Assembly (NCBI GenBank): GCA_027854065.1
Contig: JAQGEF010000003.1
Coordinates: 186,001-250,000, forward strand
DNA from: Polluticaenibacter yanchengensis
GTDB taxonomy: Bacteria > Bacteroidota > Bacteroidia > Chitinophagales > Chitinophagaceae
Length of the DNA: 64,000 nt
Direction: 5' to 3'
Positions 36,149 through 45,409 of this stretch are shown in pieces; position 1 is the stretch's first letter; each line of letters begins with the position of its first letter. A program made the translations under genes and the position numbers. A model generated the notes under the pieces. The model ran no database searches and had not been told where the DNA came from. It worked only from the letters and a program-made list of their open reading frames with translations.

Positions 36149-36715
36149 ATGATGAGTTTTGTTCAAAGAAATTTACATATTCCGGATAAAGAGAAGTTAA
36201 AGGAACATTTACACAAGTATTCAATTGGTTCTGATGCGGTTATTTATGCCATTCGTTGTGTGATCGGCTTTTTGATCGGCTATAGTATTTATACGACATT
36301 TCCGCAGTATGAACTTTTCTGGATGATGCTTTCTATTATCCTGGTGATTTCTCCTGTAGCGAAAGATTCTAAAAAACTGGCTATTGAGCGTTCTAAAGCG
36401 AACCTGATCGGCTCCCTGGTGGCATTACTTTGCTACCTGGTGCATAGTAACAGTATTTTTGTAATTATAGCGGGCATATTGGTATCTATATTTTTATGCT
36501 ACCTGTTTAACCTGATGACTGTAACACGCACGGCGATAGTGGCGCTGTTAATTATATTGGTGGACGGCTCCAGGATCTTCTCCTGGCAAACGGCTGTGGA
36601 AAGGTTTGTTTTTGTGGCTTTTGGTTGTTTAACGGGTTTGCTGGTTACAATTTCTACCTCCTGGCTCATCAATTTCTTAAGAAGAAGAACTAACTTGCCC
36701 GAGGAAAATTTGTAA
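36149..36715 (+). CDS. FUSC-like membrane protein
   Basis: A 188-residue protein with about six hydrophobic segments between residues 32 and 175, starting with DAVIYAIRCVIGFLIGYSIY. The repeated short helices and the stretch LAIERSKANLIGSLVALLCYL match the N-terminal membrane module of FUSC/aromatic-acid-exporter-like proteins, but the large cytoplasmic domain of full-size exporters (YccS, AaeB) is missing. It may be a stand-alone half-transporter that works as an oligomer. Two adjacent ATG codons are possible. The thiolase gene starts 6 bp after its stop, so the two are cotranscribed. Confidence 0.75.
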   Translation: MMSFVQRNLHIPDKEKLKEHLHKYSIGSDAVIYAIRCVIGFLIGYSIYTTFPQYELFWMMLSIILVISPVAKDSKKLAIERSKANLIGSLVALLCYLVHSNSIFVIIAGILVSIFLCYLFNLMTVTRTAIVALLIILVDGSRIFSWQTAVERFVFVAFGCLTGLLVTISTSWLINFLRRRTNLPEENL

Positions 36716-36721
36716 TTGCTT

Positions 36722-37927
36722 ATGAAAAATGCTTTTTTGGTAGATGGTTTAAGAACGGCTATTGGTAGTTTTGGTGGTAGTTTATCTTCTGTAAGGGCCG
36801 ACGATTTAGCGGCCTTTGTTATAAAATCTTTGATAGGGAAGTTTCCCTCAATTAATCCTGCGGATTTTGACGATGTGATTTTGGGTTGCAGCAACCAGGC
36901 GGGCGATGATAACCGGAATGTGGCCAGAATGGCAGCATTACTGGCTGGCTTACCGGTGAATGTGCCGGGGGAAACGGTTAACAGGTTATGCGCTTCCGGT
37001 TTATCTGCTATTAATAATGCTGCCCGGGCTATCCGCAGCAATGAGGGTGATCTTTTTATTGCGGGCGGGGTGGAGCATATGACCCGTGCGCCTTACGTTT
37101 TGTCTAAATCTGCCAAACCTTTTGGTACAGACCAGAAAATGGCCGATTCTAGTTTCGGCTGGCGATTTGTTAATCCTAAAATGGAAGCATTATTCGGTAT
37201 TGACCCGATGGGCATGACGGCCGAAAATTTGATTGAAAGGTATAATATCAGCAGGGAGTCGCAGGACAGGTTTGCCCTGAACTCTCAAAATAAGGCGCGA
37301 ATGGCGCAAACCAAAGGTTATTTTGCGGAGGAGATCGTACCTGTGGAAGTGGTGAAATCTAAAAAGGAAAGTTTCTTTTTTAGTAATGACGAGTTTATGA
37401 AACCTGATACGACCATGGAAGTACTGTCGCAATTAAGACCGGCGTTTAAAAAGGACGGGTCTGTGACGGCCGGTAATGCTTCGGGGCTGAATGATGGCGC
37501 TGCTGCTGCGATTATTGCTTCTGATGATGCGCTTAATAAATATGATATTCAACCTATTGCGAAAATTATTTCAAGTGCTGTTGTAGGTGTTGAGCCGCGT
37601 ATTATGGGCATTGGCCCTGTGGAAGCAGTTAACCTGGCTTTGAAGAGGGCGGGCCTGACTTTGGAGGATATAGATGTTATAGAGATCAACGAGGCTTTTG
37701 CCGCCCAGGTTTTGTCCTGTACGCGTTTGCTGGGCCTGGACGATTTTGATGACAGGATTAATATGAACGGTGGTGCTATTGCTCTTGGCCATCCATTGGG
37801 TATGAGTGGCGCCAGGATTGCTTTGTCTGCTGCTAAAACCCTGAAACGGACTAATAAAAAATATGCTTTGATCAGCATGTGTGTTGGCGTTGGCCAGGGT
37901 TATGCAATGATCATTGAGAACGTTTAA
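36722..37927 (+). CDS. Thiolase (acetyl-CoA C-acyltransferase)
   Basis: A 401-residue thiolase. The acyl-accepting Cys lies in [11 protein letters not shown] (about residue 87). The C-terminal catalytic His and Cys are in [22 protein letters not shown] and [10 protein letters not shown]. The N-terminal [18 protein letters not shown] and the overall sequence resemble the 3-oxoadipyl-CoA/beta-ketoadipyl thiolase branch (PcaF/PaaJ), but no other aromatic-degradation gene is near, so general beta-oxidation or acetoacetyl-CoA formation is equally possible. I use the ATG at 36722 instead of TTG at 36716. It is coupled to the FUSC-like gene and followed by element E. Confidence 0.9.
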   Translation: MKNAFLVDGLRTAIGSFGGSLSSVRADDLAAFVIKSLIGKFPSINPADFDDVILGCSNQAGDDNRNVARMAALLAGLPVNVPGETVNRLCASGLSAINNAARAIRSNEGDLFIAGGVEHMTRAPYVLSKSAKPFGTDQKMADSSFGWRFVNPKMEALFGIDPMGMTAENLIERYNISRESQDRFALNSQNKARMAQTKGYFAEEIVPVEVVKSKKESFFFSNDEFMKPDTTMEVLSQLRPAFKKDGSVTAGNASGLNDGAAAAIIASDDALNKYDIQPIAKIISSAVVGVEPRIMGIGPVEAVNLALKRAGLTLEDIDVIEINEAFAAQVLSCTRLLGLDDFDDRINMNGGAIALGHPLGMSGARIALSAAKTLKRTNKKYALISMCVGVGQGYAMIIENV

Positions 37928-37937
37928 TATCCCGGTA

Positions 37938-38098
37938 TTTTTTCTTTTTGGGGCTGTCAGCTGTTGAATCTGTGTTCAACAGTTGTCCGGCGTACTGCAG
38001 GGTAACGTACTCGCCATTCATTAGCTTTAGATTTGAGTGGTTTACGGGCTCGTACCGGGTGCCATGCGCGCCCGCCTGCTGTCCGCCGCAGCCTTTGG
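37938..38098 (-). repeat. Structured intergenic repeat, element E
   Basis: Read on the minus strand: AAGGCTGCGGCGGACAGC, then GGTACGAGCCCGT, GGCGAGTACG, TGCAGTACGCCGG, and the end GACAGCCCC followed by an A-rich tail (complement of 37938-37949). GTACGAGCC and GGCGAGTAC pair with a central GA/GA double mismatch. The same order of segments occurs in G. The tail points at the stop codon of the thiolase gene; the other end lies about 40 bp before the lipoprotein gene at 38141. Confidence 0.75.
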
Positions 38099-38140
38099 AA
38101 TTTGGGAATGCTTATTCAACTACAGTAAATAGATTGCCTA

Positions 38141-38704
38141 ATGAAGTTGCTGTTATTTATTGCTTTATTATTTGTTTTGATGGGTTGCGCTCAATCCGAT
38201 AGCAATGATGGTTTTAAGCGTTTGGATTTTGGTAAATTCACCATAGAAGTCCCGCCATCATGGCAAAAACTAAATGAAATCGGTATTGATAGTGATGTAG
38301 GTGGTATTATTACAGACCATTCAGATACATTAAGGTTTGATCTGGGTTGGTATTCCAATAAATTAACGGAAGATGAACCAGTTATTATTGAACGAAGCGA
38401 GCTTGAAAACTTGTATGATGGTAGAGATACCGGCGGATTTATTATAGTTGAAGATATGCAACATATAAATGCAGGGGATTATTTAAGGAATCTCATTGTA
38501 TGGGATACTATTGATGGCAGGAAAGCAAAAATTGTTTATCCCAAAAAATCGGGAAATGGGTTAACCGGAATTTATATTGATAGTCTTTGGATAGCCGGTT
38601 CCGGTATTGATCGTTTTAATATGTATGGTAATCATTTAAAGCCGGAAAATGAAAAATTGTTCTTGGATGCGATAAAAACATTGAAGTTTTATAAGAAGAG
38701 ATAA
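38141..38704 (+). CDS. Small lipoprotein of unknown function
   Basis: A 187-residue protein with a lipoprotein signal ending in LMGC (Cys16). The mature domain starts with FGKFTIEVPPSWQKL, a phrase that resembles the beginning of PsbP/MOG1-like folds in periplasmic lipoproteins, and continues as an alternating strand pattern to the C-terminal LFLDAIKTLKFYKK helix, also typical of that fold. This is a weak structural guess; no ligand or partner is evident. The start ATG at 38141 is preceded by element E. The following gap to 38862 has no gene. Confidence 0.72.
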   Translation: MKLLLFIALLFVLMGCAQSDSNDGFKRLDFGKFTIEVPPSWQKLNEIGIDSDVGGIITDHSDTLRFDLGWYSNKLTEDEPVIIERSELENLYDGRDTGGFIIVEDMQHINAGDYLRNLIVWDTIDGRKAKIVYPKKSGNGLTGIYIDSLWIAGSGIDRFNMYGNHLKPENEKLFLDAIKTLKFYKKR

Positions 38705-38862
38705 TTAACATATTGAATTGGAAAGTCTTTGCTTCCAGTAATTATACACAGTAATTTTTAATGAATTTTTTATAAGCTTACCTGTCAGAATCGGGATAAT
38801 GTTTTAAGTGAATGAGCTCTTTTAATACTTTTTTAGTGTAATTTTTGACTTTCCGAGCATGT

Positions 38863-39495
38863 TTATTTTCTACCAAAATCAGCTGGATTCTCACCCCAGG
38901 CTTTTGTTTCCCATTTTAAAATTAGATTGTCATATTCATTTTCTTTAAGCCATTTAATAGCTCTATCAATAAGTTCAAATAACTTTTCATTTTTATCGCT
39001 TCTATCAAGTTTAGTTCGGGCTTGTTTATTCTTTACCCAGCCAATGGCATTTCTGCTATCAGAATAAATTGGAAGCTTTAAATTTTGTTGTTTGCAATAA
39101 GCTAAAGCATGAACAATAGCCAGAAATTCTACTATATTGTTTGTTCCATCCTCCATTGGCCCAACCTTAAATAACGTATTTCCTTTAGCTGTGTGAACAC
39201 CTTGATATTCTACAACCCCTGTTTCTGTATTCCAAGCTCCGTCAACAGAAATGCTATCTTTAATAGGTTCGCCAATTAAAGCGATTTGCTCTGATGTTAA
39301 TTCTGTTTCAACAATATCCTTTCCTATAAACTCTTTACTTTCACTTTTAAACGCTTGCTCAGCTAATTCTTTTGTTTTGAAAGATTTATAAACCGCTTTT
39401 GGATAACCTGATACTTGCTCGCTACAATCTTCCCAGGATTCAAATATCCCGCTTTGTCGTCCAACCCAAACTACATAATATTTTTTCTTTACCAT
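38863..39495 (-). CDS. Ribonuclease H with N-terminal viroplasmin-like domain
   Basis: A 210-residue enzyme that cuts RNA in RNA-DNA hybrids. The N-terminal domain (about 1-50: YYVVWVGRQSGIFESWEDC, later GYPKAVYKSF) is the caulimovirus viroplasmin/RNase H1 N-terminal hybrid-binding module. The RNase HI domain follows, with the acidic catalytic set Asp85 (VDGAW), Glu123 (NNIVEFLA), Asp146 (YSDSRNA) and Asp206 (ENPADFG). Two-domain enzymes of this kind are common in Bacteroidota. I place the start at the ATG at 39493-39495, where the conserved domain begins; the longer frame to 39555 adds 20 residues without homology. Confidence 0.9.
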   Translation of the reverse strand: MVKKKYYVVWVGRQSGIFESWEDCSEQVSGYPKAVYKSFKTKELAEQAFKSESKEFIGKDIVETELTSEQIALIGEPIKDSISVDGAWNTETGVVEYQGVHTAKGNTLFKVGPMEDGTNNIVEFLAIVHALAYCKQQNLKLPIYSDSRNAIGWVKNKQARTKLDRSDKNEKLFELIDRAIKWLKENEYDNLILKWETKAWGENPADFGRK

Positions 39496-39678
39496 CCAGA
39501 GCTTTATTTTGTGGAGATACTGTATTTGTCTGATATATGACTCTATTACATACAAATGTATATAATGTTTTATTTATTTACAATATTCCGGCTATGTTGT
39601 TTATTGAGCTTGCCTTATACATTATTTAAATAAAATGTTTGTTGCCGGCTTTTTTATTTGTCCAATTTCACTGTTATA

Positions 39679-39993
39679 TTAAAGTTGGATTGTTTCTATA
39701 GTTTTAAATGACTTGTAGTATGTGCCAATTAAATAGATGTCAATGGACAGAAATGACACCAATAGAAACCAAAATAATTTGCTTTTGAAATGATTTCCAA
39801 TTAATCCTCCAATTGAGAAAAAAGTACCCAAAAAAAGCACTAAAAAGATGATAAATGAAGTATAGCTAAAGATAAAATATGTGTCATGCAGATGAATGTC
39901 TATTGTTGTCTTACTCCTAAAAATATCCATTTTTATATAAAAAATTACAAGTAAAGTAACTCCGATGAGTAAAGCTATTAAGGCTCCTTTCAT
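39679..39993 (-). CDS. Small membrane protein with COX1-like HDTYF motif
   Basis: A 104-residue protein with three hydrophobic helices (about 4-20, 43-64, 73-93). Directly before helix 2 it reads DIHLHDTYF (32-40), which closely matches the DxxxHDTYY stretch of cytochrome oxidase subunit I. In the oxidase this stretch is followed by HFHY with two haem-ligand histidines; here the equivalent positions read YTSF, so those ligands are absent. It may be a remnant or a repurposed oxidase-like helix, or chance similarity. No respiratory gene is adjacent. Start ATG at 39991-39993. Confidence 0.55.
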   Translation of the reverse strand: MKGALIALLIGVTLLVIFYIKMDIFRSKTTIDIHLHDTYFIFSYTSFIIFLVLFLGTFFSIGGLIGNHFKSKLFWFLLVSFLSIDIYLIGTYYKSFKTIETIQL

Positions 39994-40146
39994 GTTAACT
40001 GTTTTTTTTGATTTTATAGTTTAATATTAACATTGTAGATATTAACAAATTCTTTTCTTGGAACTTAAGTAGTAAATAAGTGGCAGAGAACGCATTCCAT
40101 GCTCTTCAATACTATCAAGCATTCAGTTGTAGATTTTTTGATGTTA

Positions 40147-40401
40147 TTAAAATTCATCAGCATAATAGTCAATTCGCCCATCTATCTGACGGACAAACCT
40201 GATGGTATACTTCTTCTCATATTTTTCAGCACAGATTTGCGAACAAAACCAACCAAAATTAGGAATCGGAATATTGCCATTTTTATAACATTTTTCCGGT
40301 GGTGGAGTCATTGTATCTTCATTAAAGCTGGCAATTATTTTTTCACAAAACTGACACTTACAGGTATCTTCAGAATTATATTCTGTTATAACTATTCTCA
40401 T
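40147..40401 (-). CDS. Small Cys-rich protein, probable zinc-binding, unknown function
   Basis: An 84-residue protein with six cysteines: 14, 16, 19 (CKCQFC), 38, and 53, 57 (FCSQIC). CxxC and CxxxC pairs separated by about 35 residues suggest a zinc ribbon, perhaps TRASH- or MYM-like (the WFCSQICAEKY end resembles the FCSxxC helix of those domains). The sequence has no signal peptide. It could bind zinc or nucleic acid. The start ATG is at 40399-40401. It stands alone between the small membrane protein and the ABC exporter genes. Coding status is plausible from the Cys pattern. Confidence 0.55.
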   Translation of the reverse strand: MRIVITEYNSEDTCKCQFCEKIIASFNEDTMTPPPEKCYKNGNIPIPNFGWFCSQICAEKYEKKYTIRFVRQIDGRIDYYADEF

Positions 40402-40522
40402 AAGATTTATTGCTTATTAATAAGTTTTTCTCTTACCTTATCATAATAGGCAAAGAAGCGTTTAAAATTAAAGTATTGATAATTGAACTAAGGCAATGAA
40501 TTTTAGTGATCAACCTTAAAAA

Positions 40523-41650
40523 CTAAGAATGCTCTGTACTTTCAAATTTATAGTAATTGGTTACAAACAATAGTATCGCAAGAATAAAACAAAGCAAATA
40601 CCAAAAAGTAAGACCTATTGTGTTTATAAATACCAATTGGACACAAAAAATCAGTAGTAAAATCTTCAGGAAATCTTTTATTTTAAAATTTTGAATAAAA
40701 GTAATGCTGTTCATTAATAATAATAAACTATAACTGCATAATGAAAAGCGTATAGCAATAATAAGGTCCAGATGTTTTGGTGCAAGCATTATTAATGTAA
40801 TAAATTCAGGAACTAATAAAAGAAAATACAGTGTTGAATAATTAAGAAATCTTTTAAAATACGACACCGGCAAACCTCTGTAAAAAAATAAACTTGCCTG
40901 TTCAAATTGCCTGATCCTGTAAACAATTATGCCGTTTGCCAGGATGCCAAAACTTAAAAATATATATAGTAGCACGATATCATCCGGTGCAGATATCTCG
41001 TTGTTCCGGGAAATTAAATAAACAATGCCGCAGGTAAATAATTTTAATCCCAACCATAGTAGTTTTTGTTTAGTCATAACAAACCTGGCAACAATGAGAT
41101 AATAAGCAGGAAAAAATGCCATAAGTTTATCCAGACTTATCAACGGTAGTATTGCTTTTTTTTGTTGAGACTTCAATAAGTTGACATATAGCAGTGCCGG
41201 TAGAAAGCAGAGTATAAATAAGAAAGAAAATACAAAAGATAAAGAATGGAATAAATGCTGCTTCAATCCGCAATGCAAAATAAATAAAGAATAAAGAAGA
41301 ATGGGCAACATCAGGAAGACCTGAACGATCAAAAAAAGAAAAACTCTTTTCGGTCTGGACAGTGAATTGTAAATGGCGATGAAACCATACTCCGGTTTAT
41401 AAATTAAATGCGATACAAAAGCAACACATTTTCCTGCATATAATAACCACACTAAGAAAACTGACAAAAGGAATATTTTACTTGATAGCATTCCTGTACA
41501 TAAAGAGTAATGATATGCATATAACCCTGCTCCTGATTGCTGGCTCACAATAAAAAACATCATTGCAAAAATGAAAACGAAAATGCCTGAATTCTCCTTG
41601 TAAAATGGGTTTACAAAAAGCTGAGCAAATATTTTAACTGGTGGCGTCAT
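40523..41650 (-). CDS. ABC transporter membrane protein (permease)
   Basis: A 375-residue integral membrane protein with about nine to ten hydrophobic segments, ending at FESTEHS. It is encoded directly after an ABC ATPase gene with a 17-bp overlap, which is what identifies it. I start it at the ATG at 41648-41650; the TTG at 41671 would overlap more. No substrate-binding or peptidase domain is present, so it resembles the permease half of a two-gene exporter for a peptide, lipid or drug. The family is not one I can name. Unusually rich in Phe and Leu. Confidence 0.75.
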   Translation of the reverse strand: MTPPVKIFAQLFVNPFYKENSGIFVFIFAMMFFIVSQQSGAGLYAYHYSLCTGMLSSKIFLLSVFLVWLLYAGKCVAFVSHLIYKPEYGFIAIYNSLSRPKRVFLFLIVQVFLMLPILLYSLFILHCGLKQHLFHSLSFVFSFLFILCFLPALLYVNLLKSQQKKAILPLISLDKLMAFFPAYYLIVARFVMTKQKLLWLGLKLFTCGIVYLISRNNEISAPDDIVLLYIFLSFGILANGIIVYRIRQFEQASLFFYRGLPVSYFKRFLNYSTLYFLLLVPEFITLIMLAPKHLDLIIAIRFSLCSYSLLLLMNSITFIQNFKIKDFLKILLLIFCVQLVFINTIGLTFWYLLCFILAILLFVTNYYKFESTEHS

Positions 41651-42272
41651 AAGATACAGTTTGATTGGCAACAGTTAGTAGTTTGGCATAAGGCAATAGT
41701 CTGCTATCTAATCCCTGGTGAGAACTAAGTATAAATAAGGTTTCTCCATTTTTACACTTTTCAAGAATCAGTTGACATAACGAAGAAATGCCATCCGGGT
41801 CCAATGTGATCAGAGCTTCGTCCAGGATAATCAGTTTCGGAGTGCCTAAAAATGCCAGCGCAAGTGATAATTTCTTTATCATGCCGGTTGAATAGGTCTT
41901 TATTTTGGAATTCACGTAATCAGCCAGTCCAAATGTTTCAATTAATACATTGATGTCGTTTTTTGACGCCTGGCGAATACTTTGGTACAATGATAGCAGA
42001 TCCATACCGGTCAGAAAGTCAGGGTAGGAGGGTTCTGCTTCGGCCCAGCTGGTATATTGCCTGTAATTGACAGGTGAAGATTTTAAGCTGATGTTGTTTA
42101 ATAGAATCTCGCCTTCAAATGGAAGCAGGCCGGCGATTATCTTGAGTAAAGTGGTTTTACCGGAACCATTAGTTCCTTTAATCCAATAAATACCATTGTT
42201 TATTTCAAGGTGCGGGATGTCTAAAACCAGTTTGTTGTTATAATGCTTTTTTATTCTTGATAAACTTAACAT
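41634..42272 (-). CDS. ABC transporter ATP-binding protein
   Basis: A 212-residue ATPase, near the minimum length of a stand-alone ABC domain. Walker A is GTNGSGKT (33-40). The signature loop reads YSTGM in place of the usual LSGGQ, a variant common in short exporter ATPases of the CcmA/YadG type. Walker B is KLIILDEALITLD, followed by the H-loop SSHQG. It powers the membrane protein encoded by the overlapping downstream gene. No other transport component is adjacent. It probably uses ATP hydrolysis to export an unknown compound. Confidence 0.88.
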   Translation of the reverse strand: MLSLSRIKKHYNNKLVLDIPHLEINNGIYWIKGTNGSGKTTLLKIIAGLLPFEGEILLNNISLKSSPVNYRQYTSWAEAEPSYPDFLTGMDLLSLYQSIRQASKNDINVLIETFGLADYVNSKIKTYSTGMIKKLSLALAFLGTPKLIILDEALITLDPDGISSLCQLILEKCKNGETLFILSSHQGLDSRLLPYAKLLTVANQTVSYDATS

Positions 42273-42321
42273 ATTGTAAAGGGATCAACTGTAGTGATTG
42301 TTTAAAGCCGGGATTTTAACG

Positions 42322-42456
42322 ATGCAGTTATCATGCAGCACAAAGCATTTTAGAGACAGCTATGAATCAATTGAGTTGGAGGTTCAATTGACAACAAGCG
42401 AAGCCAAAGCACTTTCAGCTATTGTAAATTTAAATAAAAGAAAATACGAAATCTAA
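42322..42456 (+). CDS. Possible 44-residue small protein
   Basis: An ATG at 42322 opens a frame to the TAA at 42454-42456, reading MQLSCSTKHF then an acidic and a basic stretch ending KRKYEI. There is no recognised domain. Codon use is similar to nearby genes, but no clear ribosome-binding site or promoter is present, and small frames arise often by chance. Listed as a candidate only. Confidence 0.2.
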   Translation: MQLSCSTKHFRDSYESIELEVQLTTSEAKALSAIVNLNKRKYEI

Positions 42457-42562
42457 TTATTCATAGTTTTTTCTATTGAAAATGTGTCAATTGGTAAATC
42501 AGTTTTTGTTAAAAAATACCTCATTTTTTAACAAAAAGAGCCAGGTTTCCACTATAGATACT

Positions 42563-42614
42563 GCATAGATAAAGCATAGATAAGGCATGGATAAAGCATG
42601 AAATAGCATGGAAC
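42563..42614 (+). repeat. Short tandem repeat, 11-bp unit (GCATAGATAAA)
   Basis: Units are GCATAGATAAA (42563-42573), GCATAGATAAG (42574-42584), GCATGGATAAA (42585-42595), a 10-bp GCATGAAATA (42596-42605) and the start of a fifth (GCATGGAAC). The period is about one helical turn, so every unit would face the same side of the DNA. The wider gap 42273-42980 otherwise holds only the doubtful small frame at 42322 and AT-rich sequence. Confidence 0.7.
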
Positions 42615-42980
42615 TACAAAATGGCCGGTTTTATGCTTAGGGTAATTACTGAAATAGATACCTGTTATTGAGTTAAAGAAAGAATTCATTCTCTTTTGTA
42701 ATACACCATTGAACGCATAACTAGAGATGACAGAGAATGTTTTTTGCTAATTTGTTTAGTGTTTTGTAGCGTTTATAGTTTAAATATACTTTTTCCGCTA
42801 TTCAATTGTATATAAATTTGAAAACGGCATGGCGCAATCGTCTGACACTTGTTGAGCTAAAAAAAATAATAATAAGCAAAATAATGCTTAGTCAATCATT
42901 GATAAACAAATAGCAATCATATCCCCAACTAAGGTTAAGATCACCATTCATCAGGTTTTGGATAAATACAAGCGGTATAA

Positions 42981-45275
42981 TTAATCAGGCAACACAATAC
43001 GGCTTTTATCAACAGCCGGCAGAATATTAATGGTTTTAAATACCCCGTTTTTATATTCTACTTCCACAGTAGTTTGGTTAGGAGCATGCAGTTTGAAACT
43101 AACATCCGCATCTTTAGGCCAGGCTGGCAGAAGATAGAATTTATCCCCAACTACCTGTAGCAACATTTCCTGTAAACCAATCATAGCCGAACCACCCCAG
43201 TTATGGTCAGGCGTCCAGTCAAAGCCCGGGCCCCAGAATGCAGGAAAACGGTGAGGGCCGTCTTTAAACTTAAGCGAGGTATAATGAAAAGCCTCTTTGG
43301 TAAGACCTAAACGCGCCGCAAAAATATTGTCCTGTTTCCAGCCCACATGACTGCGGAATTTTAGAGCGAAAGTATCAGTCAGGTAAGTATTGATGGCCGT
43401 ATCAATACCCGGTTTACCAACACCAAATTGTCCCCACGGATAAACAGGGTAGAGCTGAGGCGTTTCCGTATTATTCACACGTGACCAGACAAGCGCAGGC
43501 GCTATTAAGGTTTTACCCTTGAACTGGCGGAAAGGAATCGGAGGGATCTGTTGCTTTATTTTTTGCCAGTTTTTATACCTTGTCGTATCGTAAAATTGTT
43601 GGGGCAGGTTCAGTAGGTCATTAACCACCACGTCTAATCCAGCAATCAGTGTCACCGAATTATAGGCCATCTTAAACGTTTCCGCAGCCGAAGAAGGGTA
43701 GAGCACATAATGCCCGTTTTCATCCAGTTCCTTAATACCGCTTAACCTGGTTTTCTGACGGTAATATTCGTCAAAAAAGCGCAGGCAGGATTCTATAAAA
43801 GGAATGTATTGACCAATATCCTCACGGTTATAATAATGCATATCCAGCATCATTTTACAAAACTCAAGCACCGTTTCCCACTGGTACTCCAGCCACGCAT
43901 TATAATCAACCCCCTTATCATAACCTTCAGGCCGCTTACTGTTAAACTCGGCAACATTAGGCAAGCCGAAGTTCTCCAGTTGTTCACTGAAACTCGCGCC
44001 ATTGACATTCCAATAAAATTTACTACGTAATTCCGCGTTCTTCCGGGAATTTGTATAGAAGTTAAATTGAGATTTCAGGAAATCGAAATCCCCGTTCTTA
44101 AACATAGGAAAATAGACCAGGCGCTGGTTTTGGGCAGTCATCGTACCACCGCCCCATAAACGGAAATCCGGGGTAAAAGGATATTCTTTCTTTACAAAAA
44201 CTGGGTCAAAAGTAAACAGGCCGCCATTGAATTTTGTCGGCCATTGCCCGTAAGCATTACAGGCCAGCATATAACGGAACAACGTATAATTACGGCTGAT
44301 ATAGCTATTCGTATCATAAGTATGTACATAACTCCGGTTCCAGAAATCCTGCCACCACTTTAAGCTGTTTTTCTGTGCCTGTTTTTGCTGCTGTATTCCC
44401 TTTTGTAAAGTACCGATAGCTTCCTGTTGCCAGCTTGAATAATCATCATTTTGTGCAATGGCCAGGCTGATTTGAATGCTATGGTTTTTACTGGCCTTCT
44501 TTTGCAGGTAATGCCAGGCTTTATAGTCACTATCCATGTATTTGCCGGTGGAAATATGTGTAAACAGGTAATCTTTTATATTGATCACACCACCAGAACG
44601 GTTGTTTTTAATCGGGTTATAAAGTAAATGTTTAATAGAATCCAGGCCTTGCTTATTAACCGTATAATCAAACACATTTAAACCATTGGTATGATTATTA
44701 TGACTAAAAATAAAAAAGTCGTTTTGCTGAACCATCGAGTCCTGATATGTTTTAACAGGCACTTTCAGCCATTTAAAGGAGTTTCCCCTGTTTTCCAGCA
44801 CATTAGTGTGCAGCCTGTCTTCGAAACGCCAGCTTTCATAAATGATCTCTGTTTTTAGCGCTTTGTTATTCTTAAGATCTATATAAATATTAGGATTAAA
44901 TACATCTACCCATATAGAAAGGTTACCCAACTGAGTCCGGATATCAACAGCGCCGGTCACAAGGTTCAATGTTTGAGAAAACTGTTGCTGGCTGATCGGT
45001 TCGGGAAACTTTACCCGGATTCTTCCAAGCTTAAGCATTGCGTTGTTCTCATCAAAGCTGCCGCTTTTAGCCAGGTACAATAGCAGGTCACCATTCTCTA
45101 CCCAAACATTTACTCCAACATCGCCACCACCGCAAGGCATACTTTCCGATGAGTTCTTACTTTGGCTGTTCCACTGCACATTGTATTGCTTGATAGCACT
45201 GTATTGTCCATTGGCAGAAAGAGTAACTATTATAAGTATAAAAATGATATTTGTTAACCGGCGAAATAGCTGCAT
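42981..45275 (-). CDS. DUF5703-type glycoside-hydrolase-like secreted protein
   Basis: A 764-residue exported protein with a signal peptide (1-23, ending SANG). The N-terminal beta-sandwich (about 25-260) shows YNVQWNSQSKNSSESMPCGGGDVGVNVWVENGDLLLY in parts, the signature of the DUF5703 domain. The remainder is an alpha/alpha-barrel-like region with NWGGSAMIGLQEML, DFRLWGGGTMTAQNQRL and WGQFGVG, resembling the GH95/GH65 clan of glycosidases. A role in cleaving a plant or animal glycan outside the cell is likely, but the substrate cannot be named and the general acid is not assigned with certainty. No SusC/SusD pair or sulfatase is adjacent, so it is not in a typical polysaccharide-utilisation locus. 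Confidence 0.8.
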   Translation of the reverse strand: MQLFRRLTNIIFILIIVTLSANGQYSAIKQYNVQWNSQSKNSSESMPCGGGDVGVNVWVENGDLLLYLAKSGSFDENNAMLKLGRIRVKFPEPISQQQFSQTLNLVTGAVDIRTQLGNLSIWVDVFNPNIYIDLKNNKALKTEIIYESWRFEDRLHTNVLENRGNSFKWLKVPVKTYQDSMVQQNDFFIFSHNNHTNGLNVFDYTVNKQGLDSIKHLLYNPIKNNRSGGVINIKDYLFTHISTGKYMDSDYKAWHYLQKKASKNHSIQISLAIAQNDDYSSWQQEAIGTLQKGIQQQKQAQKNSLKWWQDFWNRSYVHTYDTNSYISRNYTLFRYMLACNAYGQWPTKFNGGLFTFDPVFVKKEYPFTPDFRLWGGGTMTAQNQRLVYFPMFKNGDFDFLKSQFNFYTNSRKNAELRSKFYWNVNGASFSEQLENFGLPNVAEFNSKRPEGYDKGVDYNAWLEYQWETVLEFCKMMLDMHYYNREDIGQYIPFIESCLRFFDEYYRQKTRLSGIKELDENGHYVLYPSSAAETFKMAYNSVTLIAGLDVVVNDLLNLPQQFYDTTRYKNWQKIKQQIPPIPFRQFKGKTLIAPALVWSRVNNTETPQLYPVYPWGQFGVGKPGIDTAINTYLTDTFALKFRSHVGWKQDNIFAARLGLTKEAFHYTSLKFKDGPHRFPAFWGPGFDWTPDHNWGGSAMIGLQEMLLQVVGDKFYLLPAWPKDADVSFKLHAPNQTTVEVEYKNGVFKTINILPAVDKSRIVLPD

Positions 45276-45409
45276 GATATAATCTTCTGTTTATGTTTCC
45301 TTTATTCGTAAATGCCTTTTCCCAATTGCGTAGCCAACGCTGCTTTTTGGAGGCTACTTTTGTGTTGTATTTATTAATTAATGTTATAAGTATTCAGTCG
45401 TTCTATTAG

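Noticed and set aside
36722..37927. Phenylacetate or protocatechuate degradation cluster
   Set aside because: The thiolase resembles that branch, but no other pathway gene is adjacent.
38863..39495. Retron or retroviral remnant, because of the viroplasmin and RNase H domains
   Set aside because: No reverse transcriptase or msr/msd-like region is nearby; two-domain RNase H is a normal chromosomal enzyme in this phylum.
42563..42614. Possible CRISPR or iteron origin
   Set aside because: The 11-bp units are directly adjacent without spacers, and no replication initiator gene is near.
42981..45275. Polysaccharide-utilisation locus
   Set aside because: Only the DUF5703 glycosidase-like gene is present; no SusC/SusD pair, regulator or further enzymes flank it.
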